Positions 1 to 6,047 of a DNA stretch of 19,698 nt are shown piece by piece; the first letter of the stretch is position 1, and every line of letters begins with the position of its first letter. Source of the DNA: CAKOSP01 sp964404455 (GTDB lineage: Bacteria; Bacillota_I; Bacilli_A; RF39; UBA660); contig CAYOJY010000013.1 of the NCBI GenBank assembly GCA_964404455.1, forward strand, positions 1 to 19,698. The letters are read 5' to 3'. The position numbers were made by a program, and so were the translations under genes. Below the pieces are notes generated by a model. That model worked only from the letters and a program-made list of their open reading frames with translations. It ran no database searches and was not told the DNA's origin.

Positions 1-692
1 AAAAATAAATCTTCGCCTTCAATTTTATACATCATTGCATCCATTTCTTTAAAAGACATCACGCCACTAACGACATCACTTCTGATTAAAAATGGTGGTA
101 TACAATAAATAAAACCTTTTTCAATCATATAATCTCGGGCATAATTAATCATGGCTGTAGAAATTCTTGCTACATCACCCATTAGAAAATAAAATCCATT
201 GCCACTAGTTCTTCCCGCAGATTCTTTATCTAAACCATTAAATGAAGACATGATATCGGCATGATAAGGTATTTCAAATTTAGGAATTATTGGTTCACCA
301 AATTTTTCTACTTCAACATTTTCTAAATCATTTCGGCCAATTGGTACACTATCATCAATAATATTAGGAATAACCATCATAATATTTTTAATCTCTTCAG
401 TTAATTTTTTTTCTTTTTCTTCTAATAACAATATTTTTTCATTAATATTATTTACTTCTTGTTTGATATTTTTGGACTCATCTTTTTTGCCATCACGAAT
501 CAATAAACCAATTTGATCACTAATTTTATTTTTTTCATTACGTAAATCATCCGCGGTTTTTTTCACATCTCGAAATTCAATATCAAGCTCAAAAACTTTA
601 TCAACTAACTCTAATTTTTCTTCTTGAAATTTCTTCTTAATATTTTCTTTAACCATTTCTTTATTTTCTCTTATTAATTTAATATCAATCAT
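1..692 (-). CDS. serS: Seryl-tRNA synthetase, N-terminal part (cut by window edge)
   Basis: Cytoplasmic class II enzyme that charges tRNA-Ser with serine. The visible 230 codons start MIDIKLIRENKEMVKENIKK, the typical SerRS opening. A charged helical region of about 100 residues follows (the two-helix coiled-coil arm that grips the long variable arm of tRNA-Ser). The start of the catalytic domain then appears, including VPIGRND and GRTSGNGFYFL-type segments. The C-terminal half, with the ATP-binding motifs 2 and 3, lies outside the window. The ATG at 690-692 is preceded by a good ribosome-binding site (AAAGGA, 701-706). It lies 62 bases after the deacetylase stop, with its own likely promoter. 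The leader is only about 20 nt, so a T-box leader, common for serS in Firmicutes, cannot fit if that promoter is the one used. Confidence 0.93.
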   Translation of the reverse strand, partial: MIDIKLIRENKEMVKENIKKKFQEEKLELVDKVFELDIEFRDVKKTADDLRNEKNKISDQIGLLIRDGKKDESKNIKQEVNNINEKILLLEEKEKKLTEEIKNIMMVIPNIIDDSVPIGRNDLENVEVEKFGEPIIPKFEIPYHADIMSSFNGLDKESAGRTSGNGFYFLMGDVARISTAMINYARDYMIEKGFIYCIPPFLIRSDVVSGVMSFKEMDAMMYKIEGEDLF

Positions 693-720
693 TTTTGCTA
701 TCCTTTCGTTACTTAACCTA

Positions 721-749
721 AGTATAGCATAAATTTATTCATTTAACTA
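721..749 (-). promoter_or_regulatory. Predicted serS promoter (extended -10)
   Basis: On the minus strand, TG-C-TATACT (721-729) is an extended -10 element. The hexamer 17 bases upstream (744-749, TAGTTA) is a poor -35, so the TG extension would have to carry the activity. Transcription would begin near 714, about 22 nt before the ATG. The -35 region overlaps a perfect 6-bp hairpin (743-758). Confidence 0.5.
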
Positions 750-758
750 TCCAGTTAA
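743..758. repeat. Perfect inverted repeat at deacetylase stop / serS -35
   Basis: TTAACT-ATCC-AGTTAA is a perfect 16-bp inverted repeat with 6-bp arms and a 4-base loop. It covers the stop codon of the deacetylase gene (755-757) and the -35 region of the predicted serS promoter. No T-run follows in the minus direction, so it is not a convincing intrinsic terminator. An operator, an mRNA 3'-end stem or chance in AT-rich DNA are all possible. Confidence 0.35.
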
Positions 759-1993
759 GGTAAATATTTTTTATAAGTTTTTAAACTCATATCCCGATAT
801 ATATTGATTCTTTTTAAAGAATAATCATTTAAATTATTTACTATTTCTTTTCCCGGAATGGTAGATAAAGCATAATCATAATACTTTTTACTAATATTTA
901 TAACGTTTTGATTAAAACTCCCGTATGGATATGCTAAAGTATTAACTTTTTTATTTAAAAGATCTTCTAAATATTTTTTACTATCACGAAGTTCTTTTTC
1001 TATTTCTTTTTCATCTAACTTAGATAAAGCTGGGTGGTTAACCGTATGTGAGCCAATTTCAATCATACCAGAATTACTCATTTCTAAAATCATCTCTTTA
1101 TTAACATAGGCACCACCACCAATCGTACTTGTAATAACAAATAAATTGGCCTTTAAATTATATTTTTTCAAAATAGGAAAAGCATTTTCAAATATTCCTT
1201 TATATCCATCATCAAAAGTAATTATAACTACCTTTTCATAATTTTTAGCAGTTTTTATTTCACTTAAAAATAATGTTGTATATTTTTTTTCTTGCAAATA
1301 ATTCATTTGATTTTCAAAATCTTTAACTTTAACAAATAATTTTTCTAATCCCCAAGGTTCATCTAAAACTCCGTGATACATTAAAATGGGGACTTTTTTG
1401 TTAAATATCTCTTCTTTTTTTATTTTTATTTTATTTTTAAATTTATTTAATTTGTTTTTTAAATTATCATTTTTACATACTAATACATCATTTTCAATGT
1501 AATAATTTTCTTTATTATTATTTAATATCGTTAAAAACTCTAAATCAGCAAACAAATTATTTTTATAATCATAAGCTTTATTTAATAAAAATGATTTATT
1601 TAAATATACTTCACTATTCTCATAAATCTTTAATATTTCTGTTTTTTCTTCTTCATTATAATTTTTAATTAATTCATAAATGTTTTTTTCTAAAACATTT
1701 AAATCTAATTCTTTTATTTTGTTTTTAATTTCATTTATAGTTTTAACCGGACTTTTAAGTTCTTCAATAGATAATTCCACATATTTTAATCCATTTATTT
1801 TTTCAGCAGTAATTAACATATTATTAAAAAATTCTTCCAGTTCATCAACAGGCTTTTCAATAATTTTTTTATTACTATAAAAATTCAATTTATTTTGAAT
1901 TGTTAAATCTTTTATATTTTTTTCTTTAAGCATTAAAAACATTATTAAAAATATTATTATTAAAATAAAAACCAAAATAAATATTTTTTTCAT
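755..1993 (-). CDS. Membrane-anchored polysaccharide deacetylase (CE4/NodB family)
   Basis: Predicted metal-dependent deacetylase acting on N- or O-acetyl groups of a cell-surface glycan (peptidoglycan or exopolysaccharide), outside the membrane. Of its 412 residues, 3-22 form one hydrophobic helix (uncleaved anchor or signal peptide). Residues 25-200 are lysine/asparagine/glutamate-rich, mostly helical and unrecognised. The NodB domain covers about 201-412: YHG (206-208), TFDDG (259-263, catalytic base and metal Asp), H316-x3-H320 in SHTVNHP (metal ligands), and YPYGSF (355-360). The layout resembles PgaB/IcaB-like or YheN-type proteins, but the glycan cannot be told from sequence. It has its own promoter after the suf terminator. 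The ATG at 1991-1993 has SD AGGA at 2001-2004. The neighbouring suf and serS genes give no functional hint. Confidence 0.88.
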   Translation of the reverse strand: MKKIFILVFILIIIFLIMFLMLKEKNIKDLTIQNKLNFYSNKKIIEKPVDELEEFFNNMLITAEKINGLKYVELSIEELKSPVKTINEIKNKIKELDLNVLEKNIYELIKNYNEEEKTEILKIYENSEVYLNKSFLLNKAYDYKNNLFADLEFLTILNNNKENYYIENDVLVCKNDNLKNKLNKFKNKIKIKKEEIFNKKVPILMYHGVLDEPWGLEKLFVKVKDFENQMNYLQEKKYTTLFLSEIKTAKNYEKVVIITFDDGYKGIFENAFPILKKYNLKANLFVITSTIGGGAYVNKEMILEMSNSGMIEIGSHTVNHPALSKLDEKEIEKELRDSKKYLEDLLNKKVNTLAYPYGSFNQNVINISKKYYDYALSTIPGKEIVNNLNDYSLKRINIYRDMSLKTYKKYLP

Positions 1994-2010
1994 AAGACAT
2001 TCCTAATTAA

Positions 2011-2039
2011 ATTATACTTATATAATTATAAATTATTAA
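2011..2039 (-). promoter_or_regulatory. Predicted promoter of the polysaccharide deacetylase gene
   Basis: TATAAT (2011-2016, minus strand) with TTAATA (2034-2039) at exactly 17 bases is a good sigma-A-type promoter. Transcription would begin near 2004, only about 11 nt before the ATG at 1993. The SD (AGGA, 2001-2004) would therefore lie at the very 5' end of the message. Confidence 0.55.
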
Positions 2040-2041
2040 TT

Positions 2042-2070
2042 AAAAAAAATTGAAATAATTCAACTTTTTA
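2042..2070 (-). terminator. Intrinsic terminator of the suf operon
   Basis: On the minus strand AAAAAGTTGAA-(4-base loop)-TTCAATTTTT forms a roughly 11-bp stem with one G-U pair. It runs directly into a tract of eight U (2042-2049). The 5' arm contains the TGA stop of sufU (2060-2062), so the gene ends inside its own terminator. Confidence 0.7.
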
Positions 2071-2485
2071 AAGATTCCAATACTTTTTTGACGCCATTAT
2101 AAGGAAGTAAAGCACAATTTTTTCGTGATTTTTGTTTATAAATTTCATCATAAACAATTGCTTCTTTTAGAATATCTTTATCATAATCTAATTCATTTAT
2201 CATATTTTCAAAATTATTAATATATATTTTGGCTTCTTTAACGCTTTTATTAATTAAATTAGTTAACATTATCGAAGTTGAAGAAGTACTTATGGCACAG
2301 GCTTCTCCTGTAAAAGTTATATCTTTAATAATATTATCTTCAATTAAAATATATAAATTAATATCATCAATACAAGATTCATTATTAGAATTAATTTTAA
2401 TATATTTTTCACTTGTCTGCGCAATTTTGTTTTGAGGATTTTGATAATGTTCTAAAATTATTTCTCTTTTTAATTCTGGATTCAT
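2060..2485 (-). CDS. sufU: SufU-type Fe-S assembly / zinc sulfurtransferase protein
   Basis: Accepts persulfide sulfur from SufS through a zinc-bound site and feeds it to the SUF scaffold. In Gram-positive bacteria it is a sulfurtransfer partner rather than a true scaffold. At 141 residues it is close to the family norm. The ligand set is visible: C38 and D40 in ESCIDD, C63 in GEACAIS followed by a Ser/Thr-rich stretch (S66-S71), and C124 in KNCALLP. This order matches the SufU/IscU fold. It is the last gene of sufC-D-S-U; its ATG overlaps the sufS stop by one base (TAATG), which implies translational coupling. The stop is TGA, inside the terminator stem. In Bacillus sufB usually follows sufU, but none does here. 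Confidence 0.92.
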   Translation of the reverse strand: MNPELKREIILEHYQNPQNKIAQTSEKYIKINSNNESCIDDINLYILIEDNIIKDITFTGEACAISTSSTSIMLTNLINKSVKEAKIYINNFENMINELDYDKDILKEAIVYDEIYKQKSRKNCALLPYNGVKKVLESLKS

Positions 2486-3681
2486 TATATCATCTCATTT
2501 TCTATTCTTTTTTTATCTTTTAATAATTCAATTAAATTATCAATTTCAGATTCGGTATTATAAAAATACAGACTAATTCTTAAAGTATTGGTAACATGTG
2601 TTACGCTTTTTAATTTTTTAGCACAATGGTTACCCGCTCGAATACAAATATTATATTTATTTAAGTAATAAGCCACATCTTGGGGAAATATCCCCTCAAC
2701 ATTAAAGGCTACAATTCCACTGTCAGCTTCTAAATTAATAATATCAATATGGGGCAGTTTTATTAATTTATCAATTAAATATTTGCGCAAATGTAATTCC
2801 CTAGTAGAAATTTTATCCATTCCAATATTTTCTAAATAACGAATCGCCTCAGCATATCCTAAAACTCCGGCAATATTAGGGGTACCTGCTTCTAATCTTA
2901 AAGGTAATTCTTTATATAAAACATGCTTTTCATCATCAAAAGATTCATTCATTCCACCACCTAAATTAATTGGCATCAATTCATTTAATAATTCATATTT
3001 GCCATATAAAAGCCCTACGCCAGTAGGCCCTAGCATCTTATGACTAGACGCTACTAAAAAATCCACATCTAAACTTTTCACATCTATTTTAATATGAGGT
3101 AAGCTTTGGGCGGCATCAACCACCACAAAAATATCATTTTCATGAGCTAATTTACAAATTTCTTTAATCGGGCGCAAATCCCCAATTACATTGGTAATAT
3201 GGGCAATGGTAATTAATTTTGTTCGAGGCGTAATACTTTTTTCGACGTTGTTCAATGTTACTTGGTAATCTTTATCAAGTGGAATATATCTAATCTTACA
3301 ACCTATTTTATTAGCCAAATTAAACCAAGGTAAAATATTAGATGCATGTTCACTTTCGGTTAAAAGTATTTCATCATTAGGCTCTAAGTATTTATAAAAA
3401 AACCCGTTAGCAATAATATTTAAACTTTCAGTAGCACCACTTGTGAAAACTATTTCATTCGTATCATTCGCGTTAATAAATTTTCTTACTACTTCCCGAG
3501 ATTCTTCATATTCTAAATCTACTTTATACGAAATATCATAATCTCCCCGATGAGCATTAGCTGTATAATTTTGATAATAATCATTCATTTTATCTAAAAC
3601 AGCTTGAGGTTTAAAACTAGTTGCCCCATTATCAAAATATATTATATCTTGTTTAAACATCGGAAAATCTTCTCTATTCAT
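2485..3681 (-). CDS. sufS: Cysteine desulfurase SufS
   Basis: PLP-dependent enzyme that converts L-cysteine to alanine and leaves a persulfide on its catalytic cysteine for transfer to SufU. Its 398 residues match the group II (SufS/CsdA) length. Visible motifs: FDNGATSFKP near the N-terminus, H112 in ESEHASN (PLP-stacking His), D189 in VVDAAQS, the Schiff-base lysine K215 in SSHKMLGPTG, and the catalytic C353 in RAGNHCAKK on the short loop typical of group II. The ATG overlaps the end of sufD by 8 bases. It has the best SD of the operon (AAAGGAG, 3686-3692), which lies inside the sufD coding sequence, suggesting SufS is made at a high rate. Confidence 0.96.
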   Translation of the reverse strand: MNREDFPMFKQDIIYFDNGATSFKPQAVLDKMNDYYQNYTANAHRGDYDISYKVDLEYEESREVVRKFINANDTNEIVFTSGATESLNIIANGFFYKYLEPNDEILLTESEHASNILPWFNLANKIGCKIRYIPLDKDYQVTLNNVEKSITPRTKLITIAHITNVIGDLRPIKEICKLAHENDIFVVVDAAQSLPHIKIDVKSLDVDFLVASSHKMLGPTGVGLLYGKYELLNELMPINLGGGMNESFDDEKHVLYKELPLRLEAGTPNIAGVLGYAEAIRYLENIGMDKISTRELHLRKYLIDKLIKLPHIDIINLEADSGIVAFNVEGIFPQDVAYYLNKYNICIRAGNHCAKKLKSVTHVTNTLRISLYFYNTESEIDNLIELLKDKKRIENEMI

Positions 3682-4330
3682 AATACTCCTTTCTTATTAA
3701 TTCAGTTATTTTTTTATCAAAAATATTATATAGTAATCCTTCTTTAATTAATTTTTTAGCATTTTCCTCATTTATACCTTTACTTTGTAAATAACTTAAA
3801 TTATCTTGATCAATATTTAAAATACTAATAAAATGGTTCGCTGAAACATCTAATGTATCTACTTCAATATTAGGGTCTATTTCAATTATTCCTTTTTCAA
3901 TTATAGCCTTGGCATTTTGAATTAATTCATTATTAGTTGTTCCGCTTTTTACTTTACTCAATAAATTAATATGAATATTAAATTTAGAAATACATCTGAT
4001 AATAATTTCACACTTGTTATTATTACCAGTTATATAATTTTTTATTTCTTCACTAACATCTGCTTCATTAATAAAACTTTCAATAATTTTTAAAGTACTA
4101 TTATTTTGCTGCTTGGTAATAATTTTACTATTAAATTTTTTTTTCAAAGAAAAGAAATTAATTGTAACCATGGCATTATCTTCTAAAAAGATTTCTAATT
4201 CTTGATTAAAATCAAAAACAGTTAAAACACATTGACCTGATAAAGTTAATTTTAAAGGATTATCAATAACTACTATTCCTACATAATCATTCAATTCATA
4301 AGCATTACTATTTATATGTATTATATTCAT
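3674..4330 (-). CDS. sufD: Half-length SufD/SufB-family Fe-S scaffold protein
   Basis: Predicted partner of SufC in Fe-S cluster assembly. At 218 residues it is about half the usual 420-470 of SufD/SufB. The residues that can be aligned correspond to the second half of SufD. The middle has short alternating beta strands, as in the right-handed beta-helix core. The segment EIDPNIEVDTLDVSANH (about 150-166) fits the family's conserved 'P-x-L-E-I-x-x-D-D-V-x-x-SH' block. H166 falls where SufD has its important histidine. The helical tail YLQSKGINEENAKKLIKEG (180-198) matches the SufC-binding C-terminal helices. It is not a frameshift remnant: sufC ends directly upstream (4-base ATGA overlap), so there is no room for a lost N-terminal half. 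The assignment to SufD rather than SufB rests on this block and the gene order. Coding strand has an A9 run (4136-4144). Confidence 0.75.
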   Translation of the reverse strand: MNIIHINSNAYELNDYVGIVVIDNPLKLTLSGQCVLTVFDFNQELEIFLEDNAMVTINFFSLKKKFNSKIITKQQNNSTLKIIESFINEADVSEEIKNYITGNNNKCEIIIRCISKFNIHINLLSKVKSGTTNNELIQNAKAIIEKGIIEIDPNIEVDTLDVSANHFISILNIDQDNLSYLQSKGINEENAKKLIKEGLLYNIFDKKITELIRKEYYE

Positions 4331-5073
4331 GTTTCATCTTGTCCAGACATATCATTTGTCCAAGTAAAACCACTTTTCTCAATTTTTTCCGCAAGAGATG
4401 CATCCCCTGTTTCTACAATCATTCCATTATTTAAAATATGGACAAAATCAGGCTTTATTTTACTTAAGATTGCTGGATGATGGGTTATTAATAAGATTGC
4501 CGGTTTATATAAATTATAATATTCATTTAAAGAATTAAACACATCTTTTAAAGAATCTATATCCAGTCCTGAGTCAATTTCATCTAAAATAATAAAATTA
4601 GGTTTTAACATCCATAAATGAATTAATTCATTTTTTTTTCGCTCTCCACCACTCATTCCTAAATTAATTTCTCGGTGAATAAATTCAGTTGATAAATTTA
4701 ATTTTTGGCATAACTCTTCTAATTTTTGATTAAATTCAAAAACATTAACCGGCCCTTTTTCCCCGAGTGCCGCTCGTAACATTTGAGCATTCGTCACACC
4801 TTCTACCGCGATTGGATTTTGATTTAATAAAAATATCCCCATTTTAGCTATTTCATCTGTGCTGGCCTTAGTTAAATCCAGATTTTGATAAAAACAGGTT
4901 CCTTTATTTATAACATAGTCATCATTGTTCATCAATATTTTTGCAATGGTACTTTTTCCTACTCCATTCGGACCCATTAAAGCATGAATTTCTCCATCTT
5001 TTATCTTTAAATTTAAATTATTTATTATTACTTTATCCTTAACAGATACAGTTAAATTTTTAATTTCCAACAT
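4327..5073 (-). CDS. sufC: Fe-S assembly ATPase SufC
   Basis: Soluble ABC-type ATPase that powers conformational change of the SufB/SufD scaffold. Of its 248 residues, the Walker A GPNGVGKST is at 34-42 and the Q-loop at LLNQNP (82-87). The signature MSGGERKKNE (140-149) is the SufC variant of the ABC signature. Walker B IILDEIDSGLD is at 161-171 and the switch His in THH at 197-199. No membrane domain occurs nearby, as expected for SufC. First gene of the suf group. The ATG at 5073 has SD GGTGA (5078-5082). Stop TGA overlaps the sufD ATG. The signature codons contain a run of nine A (4631-4639). Confidence 0.96.
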   Translation of the reverse strand: MLEIKNLTVSVKDKVIINNLNLKIKDGEIHALMGPNGVGKSTIAKILMNNDDYVINKGTCFYQNLDLTKASTDEIAKMGIFLLNQNPIAVEGVTNAQMLRAALGEKGPVNVFEFNQKLEELCQKLNLSTEFIHREINLGMSGGERKKNELIHLWMLKPNFIILDEIDSGLDIDSLKDVFNSLNEYYNLYKPAILLITHHPAILSKIKPDFVHILNNGMIVETGDASLAEKIEKSGFTWTNDMSGQDET

Positions 5074-5093
5074 AAAATCACCAATATTATCTT

Positions 5094-5099
5094 ATCATA
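5094..5099 (-). promoter_or_regulatory. Possible -10 box for sufC
   Basis: TATGAT on the minus strand lies 20 bases before the sufC ATG and would place the message start near 5087, just before the SD. No reasonable -35 is seen. A second candidate, GATAAT (5086-5091), would start transcription inside the SD. No terminator separates the ZIP gene from sufC, so read-through from the ZIP promoter is an alternative. Confidence 0.3.
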
Positions 5100-5121
5100 A
5101 TTAGCTGAAATTTAATAGTTG

Positions 5122-5931
5122 TTATCCCCCTAAAGCAATATCTAATATCATCATAATTGTAAAACCAATTATCGTAAATAAAGTAATTAAGCGTTTGTTT
5201 TGATTAGTTTGACTTTCAGGAATTAATTCACTAACAACGGCATAAATCATCGCTCCCGCTGAAAAGGCTAAGAAATAAGGTAATATATTTTGAACTTTTA
5301 AAACTAATAAACAACCAATTAAACCCGCGATTGGCTCCACAATACCTGATAAATTACCAATTAAAAATGATTTGAACGGTGTATATCCTTCTCTTCTTAA
5401 GGGAAGGCTGACCGCTGCTCCTTCGGGAAAATTTTGGATTCCAATCCCCAATGCCAGCATAATTGCTCCAACTAAAAGCGCATGAGTTTGTTCAAACGCT
5501 AATGATCCAAAAGCCACGCCGATACACAAGCCTTCAGGGATATTATGAAGAGTTATGGAAAAAAACAACATAAAGCTTCTTTTAATGCCTGAATTTTTTT
5601 CTTTATTTTTACTTTTTTTATTCAAATATTTACTAAAAGCATAATCTCCCCAGTAAAGAGCCAAACCGCCACTAAAAAAACCTAAAAATAAAACCAGCCA
5701 AGGTATCATTCCCATTTTTTCCGCAATATCAATCGCAGGATTCAAAAGTGACCAAAATGAAGCTGCCAACATTACCCCTGCTGCTAATGCCAACATTGCG
5801 TCTAAAATAGTTTTATTGACCTTTTTAAAAAAGAAAACTAAAGAGGATCCTAAAATTGTTATCCCCCAAGTCATAAAGGTTGCAATTAAAGTTTGATAAT
5901 AAACGGGCAAGTCTGCAAAAAAATCAAACAT
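5122..5931 (-). CDS. ZIP-family divalent metal transporter (zinc uptake)
   Basis: Integral membrane protein predicted to import Zn2+ or other divalent metals (GufA/ZupT-like branch). The ATG gives 269 residues and about eight hydrophobic segments. The two metal-site helices show HNIPEG (129-134) and QNFPEG (166-171), with ELIPES near 235-240, the ZIP transport signature. A short lysine-rich cytoplasmic loop (about 105-118) replaces the His-rich loop of many ZIPs. A GTG at 5940 would add three residues (M-K-N-M...), but it sits inside the SD (AGGTGA) that serves the ATG at 5929-5931, so the ATG is preferred. It lies 49 bases upstream of sufC on the same strand without an intervening terminator. 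Zinc supply to SufU is a conceivable link, but this is inference. Confidence 0.9.
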   Translation of the reverse strand: MFDFFADLPVYYQTLIATFMTWGITILGSSLVFFFKKVNKTILDAMLALAAGVMLAASFWSLLNPAIDIAEKMGMIPWLVLFLGFFSGGLALYWGDYAFSKYLNKKSKNKEKNSGIKRSFMLFFSITLHNIPEGLCIGVAFGSLAFEQTHALLVGAIMLALGIGIQNFPEGAAVSLPLRREGYTPFKSFLIGNLSGIVEPIAGLIGCLLVLKVQNILPYFLAFSAGAMIYAVVSELIPESQTNQNKRLITLFTIIGFTIMMILDIALGG

Positions 5932-5948
5932 GTTTTTCACCTACCTTT

Positions 5949-5954
5949 AATATA
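5949..5954 (-). promoter_or_regulatory. Possible -10 box for the ZIP transporter gene
   Basis: TATATT on the minus strand ends 17 bases before the preferred ATG. The SD, AAAGGTAGGTGA (5937-5948), follows directly. No clear -35 is present at the right spacing, so the call rests on the -10 and on the same layout seen at other genes here. Confidence 0.35.
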
Positions 5955-5997
5955 AGCAATTAAAAAAATTTAGTTTGGGCAAATTTTCAAAAAATAG

Positions 5998-6026
5998 TTT
6001 ACAAAAATAGTTTAATGTTTTATAGT
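5998..6026 (+). promoter_or_regulatory. Predicted RNase R promoter
   Basis: TTTACA (5998-6003), a 17-base spacer and TATAGT (6021-6026) make a near-consensus sigma-A promoter. Transcription would start near 6033, immediately before the SD (GGGTGG, 6034-6039). A direct repeat with 13-bp period, AAAAATAGTTTA at 5990-6001 and 6003-6014, covers the -35 and the spacer. Confidence 0.7.
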
Positions 6027-6047
6027 TAATGTAGGGTGGTTATAAAA

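Noticed and set aside
693..754. T-box riboswitch before serS
   Set aside because: Only 62 bases separate the genes and the likely leader is about 22 nt; no specifier stem or T-box sequence can be accommodated.
1680..1880. Open frame on the plus strand inside the deacetylase gene
   Set aside because: It lies wholly opposite a well-supported gene, has no SD and has low-complexity composition; it is a shadow. The same holds for plus-strand frames at 2229-2435, 14903-15136 and 17106-17303 and the minus-strand frame at 10191-10376.
3674..4330. sufD as a pseudogene or frameshifted remnant
   Set aside because: The reading frame is intact, overlaps both neighbours in the normal operon manner, and no displaced N-terminal half is present in any frame.
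2060..5073. UGA read as tryptophan (Mycoplasma-type code)
   Set aside because: sufC and sufU end in TGA at the expected protein ends, the sufC TGA overlapping the next start codon; Trp codons seen are TGG.
6036..6047. GTG start for RNase R
   Set aside because: It overlaps the SD and lies about 3 nt from the predicted transcription start; the ATG at 6048 has a proper spacing. The GTG at 5940 (ZIP) and the TTG at 13818 (CmpB-like) were set aside for the same reason.
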